A stretch of 64,000 nucleotides of DNA from Ancylobacter crimeensis (lineage in GTDB: Bacteria > Pseudomonadota > Alphaproteobacteria > Rhizobiales > Xanthobacteraceae), in assembly GCF_023016805.1 (NCBI RefSeq), contig NZ_JALKCH010000005.1:248001-312000 (forward strand), in the 5' to 3' direction. This document shows, one piece after another, positions 43,886 through 53,165 of this stretch. The translations under genes and the position numbers were made by a program. Numbering within the stretch: the first letter of the stretch is position 1; every line of letters starts with the position of its first letter. The notes beneath the pieces are model-generated. The model saw only the letters and a list, made by a program, of their open reading frames with translations. It did no database searches and was not told where the DNA came from.

Positions 43886-44470
43886 GTGAACCTGCCCCCG
43901 CTTATACAGGCCTTCGTGCTCCATTTCGGCGAGATGGGCAGCCGCTGGGGAATCAACCGGACGGTGGGGCAGATCTATGCGCTGCTCTACGTCTCGCCGG
44001 AGCCGCTCTGCGCCGACGAGATCGTCGAGAAGCTCGGCATTTCCCGCTCCAACGTTTCGATGAGCCTGCGCGAATTGCAGGCGTGGAACCTCGCTTTGCC
44101 GCGTCACCGGCCCGACGACCGGCGCGATTTCTTCACCACCCCCGACGATGTCTGGCAGATCCTGCGCACGCTGGCCGAGGAACGGAAGAAGCGCGAGGTC
44201 GATCCCACGCTCTCGGTGCTGCGCGAGATCCTGCTGGAGGAGCCCGGCAGCGAGGCGGAGCGTCACGCGCAGGCGCGCATGGCGCAGATGCACGGTCTCA
44301 TCGAGCAACTGACCACCTGGTATGACGACGTGAAGCGGCTGGAGACCGATCGCCTCGCCCAGTTGTTGCGGCTCGGCGCCCGCATTACCCGCATCCTGGA
44401 GACCAAGGATGCGCTGTTGTCCCTCGGGCGCGGGCGCCGCAAGGCCTCCGCCGCGACGGAGCACGAATGA
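43886..44470 (+). CDS. GbsR/MarR-type transcriptional regulator
   Basis: A 194-aa winged-helix regulator. The DNA-binding part (about 25-80) has VGQIYALLYVSPEPLCADEIVEKLGISRSNVSMSL-like features in continuous order: helix, turn and recognition helix. The wing is in RHRPDDRRDFFTT. A long C-terminal coiled region is typical of GbsR-like proteins. It starts at GTG with AGGA upstream. The stop overlaps the cydD start by 4 bp, so it is produced together with the cytochrome bd genes and probably regulates them in response to an unknown signal. Confidence 0.88.
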   Translation: MNLPPLIQAFVLHFGEMGSRWGINRTVGQIYALLYVSPEPLCADEIVEKLGISRSNVSMSLRELQAWNLALPRHRPDDRRDFFTTPDDVWQILRTLAEERKKREVDPTLSVLREILLEEPGSEAERHAQARMAQMHGLIEQLTTWYDDVKRLETDRLAQLLRLGARITRILETKDALLSLGRGRRKASAATEHE

Positions 44471-46239
44471 TGGCGCGGGTGAAGGATGATGCGCCGGAGC
44501 AGGCGGCGATCGACACCGGAGCGGAACCCACCGCCACGCGCCCGGCGCGCAAGTCTCGTCGCGAACCCAACTCCCACCGCCGCGACCCTCTCGTGCCAGG
44601 CCTTCGCGCCGCCGGCATGTGGCAGGTGGCGGCTTCCCTCGTCTGGGTGCCGCAGGCCTTCCTGCTGGCGGGCGCCATTGCCGGCCTCGCCGCAGGGGCG
44701 GGCGCGGACAGCGTGCTCCTGCCGGCCGTCGGCATCGCCGTTCTGGGCGTGTTGCGCGCGGCGCTGGACGGGATAGGCGCACGCAAGGCCTTCCGGGTGG
44801 CGCGTGCCGAGGTGTCGCGGCTGCGCGCGGCGGCGGTGGAGCGGCTCGCCGCCCGCTCGCCGATCGACCTGGAGCGTCCGGCCTCCGGGCTTGCCGCCAG
44901 CGTCGTCGCCGAGCAGGCCGAGGCAATGGTTCCCTGGCTGTCCCGTTTCCAGCCGGCGCGCCAGCGCGCAACGCTGGTTCCGCTTGCCATCCTCGCCTGC
45001 GTGCTGCCGCTGTCCTGGGCGGCGGCGCTGGTCCTCGCGGTCTGCGCCCCGCTGATCCCGCTCTTCATGGCGCTGATCGGCTGGCGCGCCCAGGCCGCCA
45101 GCGAGCGGCAACTGGTCGAGCTCGGCAGCATGAACGCCTTCCTGCTCGATCGGCTGCGCGGCCTTGCCACCATCCGCAGCCTCGGTGCGGTCGATCTTAC
45201 CGCCCGGCGGCTGCGGGCCGATGCCGAGAGCCTGCGCCGCCGCACCATGGCGGTGCTGCGCATCGCCTTCATGTCCTCGGCGGTGTTGGAGCTGTTCTCC
45301 GCCATCGGGGTGGCGATGGTCGCGGTCTATGTCGGGTTCCATCTGCTCGGAACGCTGTCCTTCGGCACCTGGGGACAGGCCTTCGGGCTGCGCGAGGGGC
45401 TTTTCGTGCTGCTGCTGGCCCCCGCCTTCTTCGAGCCGCTGCGCGACCTCTCCGCTGCGTGGCACGACCGGGCCGCGGGGCAGGCCGCCTGCGCCGCGCT
45501 GGAGGGACTGGCGCAGGGCGGCGCGCGGATGCTCAACGTAGGGGAAGCCGAAGGGGTCGCTGCGCCTGCCATTGCCGGCGCGCCGCGGGTGCGCCTCGAA
45601 CACGTCACCTTCCGCCATGCCGGCGCGAAGGAGCGGGTGCTCGACGGCATCGACCTTACCGTCGCGTCCGGCGAGCATGTGGCGTTGCTGGCCCCGAGCG
45701 GGGCGGGCAAGTCGACGATCCTCGCGCTCATCGCCGGTCTTGCCCACGCGGAATCCGGCCGCGTCCTGATCGGCGGCGAGCCGCTGATGCAGGGGAACGC
45801 CGCCCGGCTGCGCGCCACCATGGGCTATATCGGCCAGCAGCCGCACATCTTCGCGGGTACGCTTGCCGGAAACGTCACGCTGGGTCGGCCCGGCATCGGG
45901 CGGGAGGCGGTGCGCCGCGCGCTCCATGCGGTGCGACTCGACCGCGTCGCGTCGCGGCGCGGTTCCGCTCCGATCGGCGAGGGCGGACGCGGGCTCTCGG
46001 GCGGGGAAGGGATGCGCCTCGCGCTCGCCCGCCTCGCCGCCACGCCCGCGCTGGGCCTGATCCTTGCCGACGAGCCGACCGCCCATCTCGACAGCGCCAC
46101 GGCGCGCGAGGTGACAAGCGGGTTGCTCTCCCTTGCGGAAGGCCGCACCCTCCTGGTCGCAACGCATGATCCCGCGTTGGCGGCGCGCATGGACCGGGTC
46201 ATCCATCTCGCCGCCATGCCGAGGGAGGACGCGGCATGA
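44467..46239 (+). CDS. cydD: Thiol reductant ABC exporter, subunit CydD
   Basis: A 590-aa half-transporter. After a charged 45-residue N-terminus come six membrane helices (about 50-330), then an ABC domain with Walker A APSGAGKST, signature LSGGEGMRLALARL and Walker B LGLILADEPTAHLD. CydDC exports glutathione and cysteine and binds heme; it is required to assemble cytochrome bd. It overlaps both neighbours by 4 bp. In the signature, Gly-Glu replaces the more usual Gly-Gln. Confidence 0.93.
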   Translation: MMARVKDDAPEQAAIDTGAEPTATRPARKSRREPNSHRRDPLVPGLRAAGMWQVAASLVWVPQAFLLAGAIAGLAAGAGADSVLLPAVGIAVLGVLRAALDGIGARKAFRVARAEVSRLRAAAVERLAARSPIDLERPASGLAASVVAEQAEAMVPWLSRFQPARQRATLVPLAILACVLPLSWAAALVLAVCAPLIPLFMALIGWRAQAASERQLVELGSMNAFLLDRLRGLATIRSLGAVDLTARRLRADAESLRRRTMAVLRIAFMSSAVLELFSAIGVAMVAVYVGFHLLGTLSFGTWGQAFGLREGLFVLLLAPAFFEPLRDLSAAWHDRAAGQAACAALEGLAQGGARMLNVGEAEGVAAPAIAGAPRVRLEHVTFRHAGAKERVLDGIDLTVASGEHVALLAPSGAGKSTILALIAGLAHAESGRVLIGGEPLMQGNAARLRATMGYIGQQPHIFAGTLAGNVTLGRPGIGREAVRRALHAVRLDRVASRRGSAPIGEGGRGLSGGEGMRLALARLAATPALGLILADEPTAHLDSATAREVTSGLLSLAEGRTLLVATHDPALAARMDRVIHLAAMPREDAA

Positions 46240-47939
46240 GCCGGGGAAGCCGAGGGAGCGCCCGTTCGCTGTTCGCCGTGCTGCGCCTGTTCCTCGCGGA
46301 ACGGCGCGGCCCCCTGTTGTGCGGCGTCCTGCTGGCGGCGCTGACGCTGCTCGCAGGTACCGGCCTGCTGGCGCTGTCCGGCTGGTTCATCACCGCGACC
46401 GCCATCGCCGGCCTGTCGAGCGCCACCGCGCTCGCCTTCGACGTCTTCGCCCCCTCCGCCGGCATCCGCCTCGCCGCGCTGACCCGGACGGGCGCGCGCT
46501 ATGGCGAGCGGCTGGTGACGCATGATGCGACGCTGGCGGTGCTGGCCGGCCTGCGGGAGAGGCTGTTCCGGGGCTGGGCGGCGCCGCGCGCGGCGGGCCG
46601 GTTGGCCGATCGTCCGGCGGGGCTGCTGTTCCGGCTGACCCTCGACATCGACGCGCTCGATTCGCTCTATCTGCGGGCGCTGCTGCCGGCTGCGGCGGCG
46701 GCGATGGTCACACTTGCCTCCATCGTCCTCATCGGACTCATCGATCTCCACACTGGACTCGTTTTTGGACTGATCGTCCTCGGTCTCGGCGTGCTGGTTC
46801 CGGCTCTCGGTCTGCGTGCCGCCCGCCGCCCCTCCCGCCGCCGCGCGCATGCGCTCGAGGTGCTGCGCGCCCGCACGATCGATCTGGTGGCCGGCCAGAC
46901 CGAACTCGCCATGACCGGCCGCCTCACCCCGCAGCGCGCCGCCATCGCCGCCGCAGACGCCCGGCTGGAGCAGGCGGACGACGATCTGAATCGAGCCGAA
47001 ACCCTTATGTCGTCAGCCTTTGCCATTGGCGGAGCGGGGCTGCTGGCGCTTATGCTGGTGCTGGCGGCGCACCTCGTCGAGGCCGACCGAATCGACGCCC
47101 CGGCGGCGGCGCTGCTGCTGCTGGTCGCGCTCGCCGCCTTCGATCCGCTCGGCGCGCTGCGCCGCGGCGTGGTGGAGTTCGGCCGGATGCTCGTCGCCGC
47201 CGGCCGCATCGCCCCCCGCCTGAAGCCGACGGAGCCCGAAGCCGCGCCGGCATCGCCCGGGCCGGGGGTTGCGGTCCGGCTGACGGGAGCAGACATCGCC
47301 CCTGCTGGAGCGATCCGTCCGGTCGTGCTGGGCGCGGATCTCGCGATCGGCGTGGGCGAGCGCGTGGCGCTCATCGGTGCGAGCGGCGCCGGCAAGTCCA
47401 CCCTTATCGCGGCCATCGCCGGCGAGGCGGGCCTGGAGGCGGGGAGGCTGGAGGCCTTGCCCGCAACGCTGCTGACCCAGCGCACCGAGCTCTTCCAAGA
47501 CACGATCGGCGGAAATCTGCGCATCGCGAAGCCGGATGCCGAGGATTTTCAACTCTTTGACGCCCTCCGGGCAGCCGGTTTGATCGAGGTCATTGAGGCC
47601 TTGCCCCGGAGGCTGGATAGCTCACTGGGCGAGGCCGCATTGGGCCTGTCCGGCGGACAGGCGCGACGGCTCGCTCTGGCCCGGCTGTTCCTGCGCCCCA
47701 CCCCGCTGTGGCTGCTGGACGAGCCGACCGAGGGCCTCGACGGCACCACCGCCCGGGACGTGCTGGCACGGCTCGCGGAACAGGCGGCTGGACGCACGCT
47801 CGTCATCGCCACCCATCTGCGGCGCGAGGCGGAGATCGCCGACCGCGTCGTCGTGCTCGCGGACGGTCGCCTCACGGCGAGCGCCCGTCGTGGAGAAGCT
47901 GCTTTCGCGGAGGCCCTTGCGACTCTGCGGGAGGACTGA
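46236..47939 (+). CDS. cydC: Thiol reductant ABC exporter, subunit CydC
   Basis: A 567-aa half-transporter that pairs with CydD. Six membrane helices are in the first 310 residues (GPLLCGVLLAALTLLAGTGLL onward). The ABC domain has Walker A GASGAGKST, signature LSGGQARRLALARL and Walker B LWLLDEPTEGLD. It overlaps the cydD stop by 4 bp. The ABC domain is shorter than in E. coli CydC, with a reduced stretch between Walker A and the signature, but key motifs are intact. Confidence 0.93.
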   Translation: MSRGSRGSARSLFAVLRLFLAERRGPLLCGVLLAALTLLAGTGLLALSGWFITATAIAGLSSATALAFDVFAPSAGIRLAALTRTGARYGERLVTHDATLAVLAGLRERLFRGWAAPRAAGRLADRPAGLLFRLTLDIDALDSLYLRALLPAAAAAMVTLASIVLIGLIDLHTGLVFGLIVLGLGVLVPALGLRAARRPSRRRAHALEVLRARTIDLVAGQTELAMTGRLTPQRAAIAAADARLEQADDDLNRAETLMSSAFAIGGAGLLALMLVLAAHLVEADRIDAPAAALLLLVALAAFDPLGALRRGVVEFGRMLVAAGRIAPRLKPTEPEAAPASPGPGVAVRLTGADIAPAGAIRPVVLGADLAIGVGERVALIGASGAGKSTLIAAIAGEAGLEAGRLEALPATLLTQRTELFQDTIGGNLRIAKPDAEDFQLFDALRAAGLIEVIEALPRRLDSSLGEAALGLSGGQARRLALARLFLRPTPLWLLDEPTEGLDGTTARDVLARLAEQAAGRTLVIATHLRREAEIADRVVVLADGRLTASARRGEAAFAEALATLRED

Positions 47940-48009
47940 ACGCACTTTCCAGCGTCGCGGTTGCGCGGCGCGCCTCGATCAGGAGACCGGACGCTACCGG
48001 AACCCGACC

Positions 48010-49587
48010 ATGGAACTCAACGTCGTCGACCTATCGCGCCTGCAGTTCGCGATGACTGCGCTCTACCATTTCCTTTTCGTGCCGCTGACGCTCGGACTCT
48101 CCATCCTGCTGGCCATCATGGAGACGGTCTATGTGATGACCGGCCGTCGCATCTGGCGGCAGATGACGAAGTTCTGGGGCGTTCTCTTCGGCATCAACTT
48201 CGCGATCGGTGTCTCAACCGGCATCGTGATGGAGTTTCAGTTCGGAATGAACTGGAGCTACTATAGCCATTATGTCGGAGACATCTTCGGCGCGCCGCTG
48301 GCGATCGAGGGTCTCATGGCTTTCTTTCTGGAAGCGACCTTCGTCGGATTGTTCTTCTTCGGCTGGGACCGGCTGTCCAAGGTTGGGCACCTGATCACGA
48401 CCTGGGCGGTCGCGCTCGGCTCCAACCTCTCGGCGCTGTGGATCCTGATCGCCAATGGCTGGATGCAGAACCCGGCGGGCGCGGCCTTCAATCCGCAGAC
48501 CATGCGCATGGAGGTGGCGGACTTCTATGAGGTGCTGACCAACCCGGTGGCGCAGGCGAAGTTCGTGCACACTGTCTCGGCCGGCTATGTGACGGCGTCG
48601 ATCTTCGTGCTCGGCGTCTCGGCCTGGTACCTGCTGAAGGGCCGGCATGTCGAACTCGCCAAGCGTTCGATGACGGTCGCGGCATCGTTCGGTCTCGCCG
48701 CCGCGCTCTCGGTTGTCGTGCTCGGTGACGAGAGCGGCTATCTGACCACCGAGCATCAGAAGATGAAGCTCGCCGCTATCGAGGCGATGTGGGAGACCGA
48801 GCCGGCCCCGGCCGCCTTCACCGCCTTCGGCCTGCCGAGCATGAAGGACCGCGAGACCCATTTCGCGGTGCGCATTCCGTGGGCGATGGGCCTGATCGCC
48901 ACACGTTCGCTCACCACCCAGATCCCGGGCATCGACCAGCTCACCGAGCGCGCCGAGGACCGGATCAAGAGCGGCATCGTCGCCTTCGACGCCCTGCAGA
49001 AGATCCGCGCCGCGGGCAGCAGCGCCGCCGTGTCGGATGCCGACAGGAAGGCCTTCGAGGACAACGGCGCCGACCTCGGCTATGCGCTGCTGCTGAAGCG
49101 CTATGTCGATGATCCGCGCACCGCGACGCCCGAGCAGATCAAGGCCGCGGCCTGGGATACCGTGCCGAGCGTGCCGACCCTGTTCTGGTCGTTCCGCATC
49201 ATGGTCGGCCTCGGCCTGTTCTTCATCGCGCTGATGGCCACCTTCTTCTGGCTGTCGGCCCGCCGCACCCTCGACCGGTACCGGGGACTGCTCTGGATCG
49301 CGGTCCTCGCCATCCCGCTGCCCTGGATCGCGGCCGAATTCGGCTGGGTGGTCGCGGAGATCGGCCGCCAGCCCTGGATCATCGAGGGTGTGCTGCCGAC
49401 CGCCGCCGCGGTTTCCAGCCTCGGCGCGGCCACCGTGCTCACCACCATCGTCGGCTTCGTGTGCATCTACACCGTGCTGATCGTGATCGAGATGGCGCTG
49501 ATGCTCCGCGCCATCCGCAAGGGGCCGGAACCGGACGAAGAGCCGGAAGCCGAACTCATCCCCGCAAACCTCGTCGCCGCGGAGTAA
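48010..49587 (+). CDS. cydA: Cytochrome bd ubiquinol oxidase subunit I
   Basis: A 525-aa CydA. Heme ligands are visible as His20 in ALYHFLFVP, a histidine in KFVHTVSAGY and a methionine in FRIMVGLGLF; GRQPW is intact. The quinol loop is long, as in the E. coli bd-I (L) subfamily, and includes DRIKSGIVAFDALQKIRA with LGYALLLKRY. With CydB and CydX it oxidises ubiquinol and reduces oxygen to water with high affinity at the inner membrane. The ATG at 48010 matches the family N-terminus. A weak ribosome binding site and a 70-bp gap separate it from cydC. Confidence 0.96.
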   Translation: MELNVVDLSRLQFAMTALYHFLFVPLTLGLSILLAIMETVYVMTGRRIWRQMTKFWGVLFGINFAIGVSTGIVMEFQFGMNWSYYSHYVGDIFGAPLAIEGLMAFFLEATFVGLFFFGWDRLSKVGHLITTWAVALGSNLSALWILIANGWMQNPAGAAFNPQTMRMEVADFYEVLTNPVAQAKFVHTVSAGYVTASIFVLGVSAWYLLKGRHVELAKRSMTVAASFGLAAALSVVVLGDESGYLTTEHQKMKLAAIEAMWETEPAPAAFTAFGLPSMKDRETHFAVRIPWAMGLIATRSLTTQIPGIDQLTERAEDRIKSGIVAFDALQKIRAAGSSAAVSDADRKAFEDNGADLGYALLLKRYVDDPRTATPEQIKAAAWDTVPSVPTLFWSFRIMVGLGLFFIALMATFFWLSARRTLDRYRGLLWIAVLAIPLPWIAAEFGWVVAEIGRQPWIIEGVLPTAAAVSSLGAATVLTTIVGFVCIYTVLIVIEMALMLRAIRKGPEPDEEPEAELIPANLVAAE

Positions 49588-49593
49588 GGTGCC

Positions 49594-50751
49594 ATGATCC
49601 TTCACACGCTCATTGACTACGATACCCTGCGGGTCATCTGGTGGCTGCTGCTCGGCGTGCTGTTGATCGGCTTCGCCGTGATGGACGGCTTCGACCTCGG
49701 GACGGACATTCTTCTGCCCTTCGTCGCCAAGACGGATATTGAGCGCCGCACCGTCATCAATTCCATTGGCCCGGTCTGGGAAGGCAACCAGGTGTGGCTG
49801 ATCCTCGGCGGCGGCGCGATCTTCGCGGCGTGGCCGCCGCTCTACGCGGTGTCGTTTTCGGGGTTCTACCTCGCGATGTTCGCCATCCTGTTCGCGCTCA
49901 TCCTGCGGCCGGTCGGCTTCAAATACCGCTCGAAGCGCGACAGCGCGGCATGGCGGAACGGCTGGGACTGGGCGCTCTTCATCGGCGGCCTCGTCCCGGC
50001 GCTGGTGATGGGCGTCGCGGTCGGCAATGTGCTGCAGGGCGTGCCTTTCCACTTCAATGGCGACCTCCGGGTCTTCTATGACGGCACGACGCTGTTCGAG
50101 CTGCTGAACCCCTTCGGCCTGCTTGCCGGTCTCCTTTCCGTGACCATGCTCGTGATGCACGGTGCCGGCTGGTTGATGTTGAAGACGGATGGTCCGATCG
50201 CGGAGCGGGCGCGTGCGTTCGGCAGCCTCGCGGCCGTGGCAACCATCGTGCTGTTCGCGATCGGCGGAGCATGGCTCTGGTTCGGCCATTTCGGCTACCG
50301 CATCACCAGCGAGATCGTCGCCGGCGGACCATCCAACCCGCTGGCGAAGAGCGTGGAGCTCGCCCGGGGCGCGTGGTTCGTCAACTACGCCACGCATTCC
50401 TGGATGATGCTGGCGCCGGCGCTCGGCTTCGTCGGGGCGCTGGGCAGCCTGGCCTTGCTGCGGGCCGGTAAGGGCGGGTTCTCCTGGCTGCTGAGCTCGG
50501 TCTCGATCCTCGGCATCATCTCCACGGTCGGGCTGTCCATGTTCCCCTTCATCCTGCCGTCTTCGGTCGATCCGCGTTCCAGCCTCACAGTCTGGGATGC
50601 GTCTTCGAGCCATCTGACGCTGTTCATCATGCTCGTCTGCGCGCTGGTCTTCGTGCCGATCATCATTGCCTACACCTCCTGGGTCTACCGGGTGCTGTGG
50701 GGCAAGGTCGATCCGCGCGAGATCGGGCGCGACGGCAGCCACGCCTATTGA
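49594..50751 (+). CDS. cydB: Cytochrome bd ubiquinol oxidase subunit II
   Basis: A 385-aa CydB with eight or nine membrane helices. The conserved [19 protein letters not shown] and [23 protein letters not shown] segments near the N-terminus, and [25 protein letters not shown], are characteristic. It forms the heterodimer with CydA and provides the oxygen or proton path. It starts 6 bases after cydA. Confidence 0.96.
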   Translation: MILHTLIDYDTLRVIWWLLLGVLLIGFAVMDGFDLGTDILLPFVAKTDIERRTVINSIGPVWEGNQVWLILGGGAIFAAWPPLYAVSFSGFYLAMFAILFALILRPVGFKYRSKRDSAAWRNGWDWALFIGGLVPALVMGVAVGNVLQGVPFHFNGDLRVFYDGTTLFELLNPFGLLAGLLSVTMLVMHGAGWLMLKTDGPIAERARAFGSLAAVATIVLFAIGGAWLWFGHFGYRITSEIVAGGPSNPLAKSVELARGAWFVNYATHSWMMLAPALGFVGALGSLALLRAGKGGFSWLLSSVSILGIISTVGLSMFPFILPSSVDPRSSLTVWDASSSHLTLFIMLVCALVFVPIIIAYTSWVYRVLWGKVDPREIGRDGSHAY

Positions 50752-50769
50752 GACAGGGAGTTTCGGAAC

Positions 50770-50913
50770 ATGTGGTACTTCGCCTGGCTTCTCGGCCTGC
50801 CGCTCGCCGCCGCCTTCGCCGTGCTCAACGCCATGTGGTACGAGCTGATGGACGACGCGCGGGCGCGCAAGGCGCAACCCAAGCCCGTGCCGGCCACCCT
50901 CCGGCGCCGCTGA
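50770..50913 (+). CDS. cydX: Cytochrome bd oxidase small subunit CydX
   Basis: A 47-codon gene immediately after cydB. It begins MWYFAWLLGLPLAAAFAVLN, matching the CydX/YbgT pattern (Trp-Tyr-Phe, Trp-x2-Gly, one membrane helix, then a short Glu/Asp-rich piece AMWYELMDDA and a basic tail). CydX stabilises the hemes and is needed for full oxidase activity. GGGAG lies 10 bases ahead of the ATG, and a terminator follows the gene. Confidence 0.92.
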   Translation: MWYFAWLLGLPLAAAFAVLNAMWYELMDDARARKAQPKPVPATLRRR

Positions 50914-50939
50914 GCGTCCGGAAGACTCCGGTTGGACAG

Positions 50940-50976
50940 ATGGCCTCGCCGGACAGGCGAGGCCATTTTTCTTTTA
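50940..50976 (+). terminator. Rho-independent terminator of the cyd operon
   Basis: An 11-bp perfect stem (ATGGCCTCGCC/GGCGAGGCCAT, 5-nt loop) 26 bases after cydX, followed by TTTTTCTTTTAT. Confidence 0.93.
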
Positions 50977-50988
50977 TCCGATAGTGTC

Positions 50989-51693
50989 TTAGTGGAGCAG
51001 ATGAGCCACCATCGGGGCCGCCACGACATTCAGCAGCCCGACCAGCACCATGACGAGGCCGGCGACCGCGCCCTCGGTCTCTCCGATCTGGTGGGCCCGT
51101 GCCGTGCCGGCGCCATGCGCACCGACACCGAACAGCGCACCCCGTGCCATGGCAGTGGTGATGGGAAGACGTGCGAGGATCACATCGCCGAGCGCGGCTC
51201 CGGCGATGCCGGTCAGCACGACGAAGACCGCGGTCAGATCGGGGATTCCGCCAATCTCTCCAGACACTTCCATCGCGAAGGGGGTGCTGAGCGAGCGCGG
51301 CAGCAGGCTGAGGCGGAGCGGGCCGTCGAGGCCGACCACGGTGGCGAGGGCCCAACTCGTGCCGATGGCGGTTGCACTCCCCATCACCATGCCGGCAACC
51401 AGCACCGGCCAGTGCCGGCGGATGAGGTTGCGCTGGTCGTAGATGGGGATGGCGAAAGCGACGGTCACCGGACCCAACAGAAGGACCAGCCAATGGGTTG
51501 CGCCGATATAGTCGCGATAGCTGGCGTGGCAGGCAAGCACAACCGTTCCGATGAGCAGCGGTGTCACCGCGAGCGGCGAGAGCCACCAGCGCGGGAAGCG
51601 AAGGTACAACCGCTTCGCCGCCAAATAGAAGCCTACGGTTACACCCGACCAGAAGAGCAGTTGCGCCGTCGATTCAGCGGATGGCGTCCACAT
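50989..51693 (-). CDS. lrgB: LrgB/CidB-family membrane protein
   Basis: A 234-aa protein with about seven hydrophobic segments. LrgB family features include LSLLPRSLSTPFAMEVSGEIGGIP and the near C-terminal GVGAHGAGTARAHQIGETEGA. In bacteria and plastids LrgAB/CidAB homologues affect murein hydrolase activity or transport pyruvate and glycolate. Its start overlaps the lrgA stop by 20 bp. Which of these roles applies here is not known. Confidence 0.9.
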   Translation of the reverse strand: MWTPSAESTAQLLFWSGVTVGFYLAAKRLYLRFPRWWLSPLAVTPLLIGTVVLACHASYRDYIGATHWLVLLLGPVTVAFAIPIYDQRNLIRRHWPVLVAGMVMGSATAIGTSWALATVVGLDGPLRLSLLPRSLSTPFAMEVSGEIGGIPDLTAVFVVLTGIAGAALGDVILARLPITTAMARGALFGVGAHGAGTARAHQIGETEGAVAGLVMVLVGLLNVVAAPMVAHLLH

Positions 51694-52123
51694 GGCGGGC
51701 CCTCCAGCGGGAGCACAGATCGACGGTGAGTGCGGTGACGACCATCACCGCCGTCGTGCTGGCGAGAATGACGAACAGGATCTTCAGGCCGAGCAGCCCC
51801 AGCAATTCGGGGTGCTCCAGAACCGCGAGCACGGCCGGCACGAAGAACAGCAGCATGTCGGCGAGCAGCCAGTGCGCGCCGCGACGCACGGTGAGCGCGC
51901 TCAGCCGGCCGCTGGCGAGGAGCGCCAGTACGGCGACGAGGGCGACGATGCCGCCCGGCAGCGGAATTCCGCCGGCCCGCACAAGAGCTTCTCCGGCCAT
52001 CCAGAATCCGGTGACGAGCCCGGCCTGGGCCAAGGGGGTGTGACGAGCCCGGCGAGCGAGATGTCGCACGGGCGCGACCCTGCGGGGCGAAAGTTCCAGC
52101 GATGTGGGATCGAGCAAAGCCAT
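51674..52123 (-). CDS. lrgA: LrgA/CidA-family membrane protein
   Basis: A 149-aa protein with four hydrophobic segments (GFWMAGEALV, IVALVAVLALLASG, LLADMLLFFVPAVLAVL, ILFVILASTTAVMVVTAL), matching the holin-like LrgA/CidA family. The basic N-terminus (about 35 residues) is longer than in Staphylococcus homologues. AAGGAAGAGG precedes the ATG. It is divergent from a LysR regulator, the typical arrangement for cid/lrg control. Confidence 0.85.
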   Translation of the reverse strand: MALLDPTSLELSPRRVAPVRHLARRARHTPLAQAGLVTGFWMAGEALVRAGGIPLPGGIVALVAVLALLASGRLSALTVRRGAHWLLADMLLFFVPAVLAVLEHPELLGLLGLKILFVILASTTAVMVVTALTVDLCSRWRARHVDAIR

Positions 52124-52173
52124 GGCGAACCTCTTCCTTGACGGTATAGGTCCGCTGCCAGCATGATGAAAAT

Positions 52174-52197
52174 GAATTGTCTGACTAAAATTTATTC
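52174..52197. promoter_or_regulatory. Candidate LysR operator between lrgA and its regulator
   Basis: An AT-rich inverted repeat GAAT-N16-ATTC, which also contains AATT-N10-AATT, lies in the 77-bp divergent gap just before the LysR start. Position and symmetry suit autoregulation and control of lrgAB. Confidence 0.35.
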
Positions 52198-52200
52198 GAA

Positions 52201-53112
52201 ATGGGAATTTCGGTGGAATTCCGTACCCTGCGGGCCTTCGTCGAGGTCGTCCGGCAAGGTGGCTTCTCGCAGGCGGCAAAGGCCGTCTTCGCCACTCAGT
52301 CGACCGTCAGCAAGGCGGTGAGGCAGCTTGAGGACGAGATCGGCGCGCCGTTGCTCGATCGCATCGGGCACCGCAGCCTGCTCACGCCGGTGGGCGAAGT
52401 GGTGTATCGGCGCGCGGTCAAGCTGCTCGCGGAGCGCGACGATCTCATTGCAGAACTTTCGGAAATCCGCGGGCTGAAACGTGGCGTGCTAAAGCTCGGC
52501 CTGCCGCCGGTGGGCAGCGCAACGCTGTTCGCTCCGCTTTTCGCGGTCTATCGCCAGCGTTATCCGGGCATCGAGGTCAGGCTCGCGGAACATGGCAGCG
52601 ACCAACTCGAGGAGAGCCTGAGGGCAGGCGAGATCGACTTCGCCGGGGCGCTGCTGCCCACCTCGCAGGATTTCGAATGGCAGCAGGTCCGCCATGAACC
52701 GCTGATGGCGCTGCTTCCGGCCGGCCATCCGCTCGGCGGGCGGGTCAGCATCGGCATCGCCGACCTGCGCGACAGCGCCTTCATCCTGTTCGATGCCGGC
52801 TTCGCGCTGAACCGCATCATCCTCGACGTGGCGCGCCGGGCCGGCTTCGAGCCGCAGGTGGTGGCCCGCAGCAGCCAGATCGACTTCATGGTGCAACTGG
52901 TTGCGGCCGGGCTCGGCGTCGCCTTTCTCCCACGCCTCATCGCCGAACAGCGGCTCGATCCCGCCGTGCGGCTGGTGCGTCTCGACGAGCCGGGCACCGA
53001 ATGGGTGATGGCCATGGCATGGCGGCGCGGGGCCTTTCTCTCCGCCGCCGCGCAGGCTTGGCTGGCGCTGGTGCGAGAGCTGCACAGCACGGCACTGCCG
53101 GACGAAAGCTAG
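52201..53112 (+). CDS. LysR-family regulator (likely controls lrgAB)
   Basis: A 303-aa LysR protein. The N-terminal helix-turn-helix is FSQAAKAVFATQSTVSKAVRQLE at about 20-43, and the effector domain starts near LKLGLPPVG. The order with divergent lrgAB matches CidR-type regulators, which respond to acetate or overflow metabolism; the effector here is inferred only from context. The ATG lies inside the AT-rich intergenic piece. A dispersed palindrome begins at its stop codon. Confidence 0.9.
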   Translation: MGISVEFRTLRAFVEVVRQGGFSQAAKAVFATQSTVSKAVRQLEDEIGAPLLDRIGHRSLLTPVGEVVYRRAVKLLAERDDLIAELSEIRGLKRGVLKLGLPPVGSATLFAPLFAVYRQRYPGIEVRLAEHGSDQLEESLRAGEIDFAGALLPTSQDFEWQQVRHEPLMALLPAGHPLGGRVSIGIADLRDSAFILFDAGFALNRIILDVARRAGFEPQVVARSSQIDFMVQLVAAGLGVAFLPRLIAEQRLDPAVRLVRLDEPGTEWVMAMAWRRGAFLSAAAQAWLALVRELHSTALPDES

Positions 53113-53149
53113 AGCCATTCATCGTTTCGCGGAATCCATGAATGACTCC
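53111..53149. repeat. Dispersed palindromic element (type B)
   Basis: Arms AGAGCCATTCAT and ATGAATGACTCC (10 of 12 paired) enclose a 15-nt core with GGAATCC. It starts at the LysR stop codon. It resembles short interspersed palindromes of alphaproteobacterial intergenic regions. Confidence 0.5.
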
Positions 53150-53165
53150 AGCTTATTGACTGGTC

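Noticed and set aside
48214-50877. 887-aa open frame opposite cydA-cydB
   Set aside because: Antisense shadow with repetitive charged composition; cydA, cydB and cydX are clear on the + strand.
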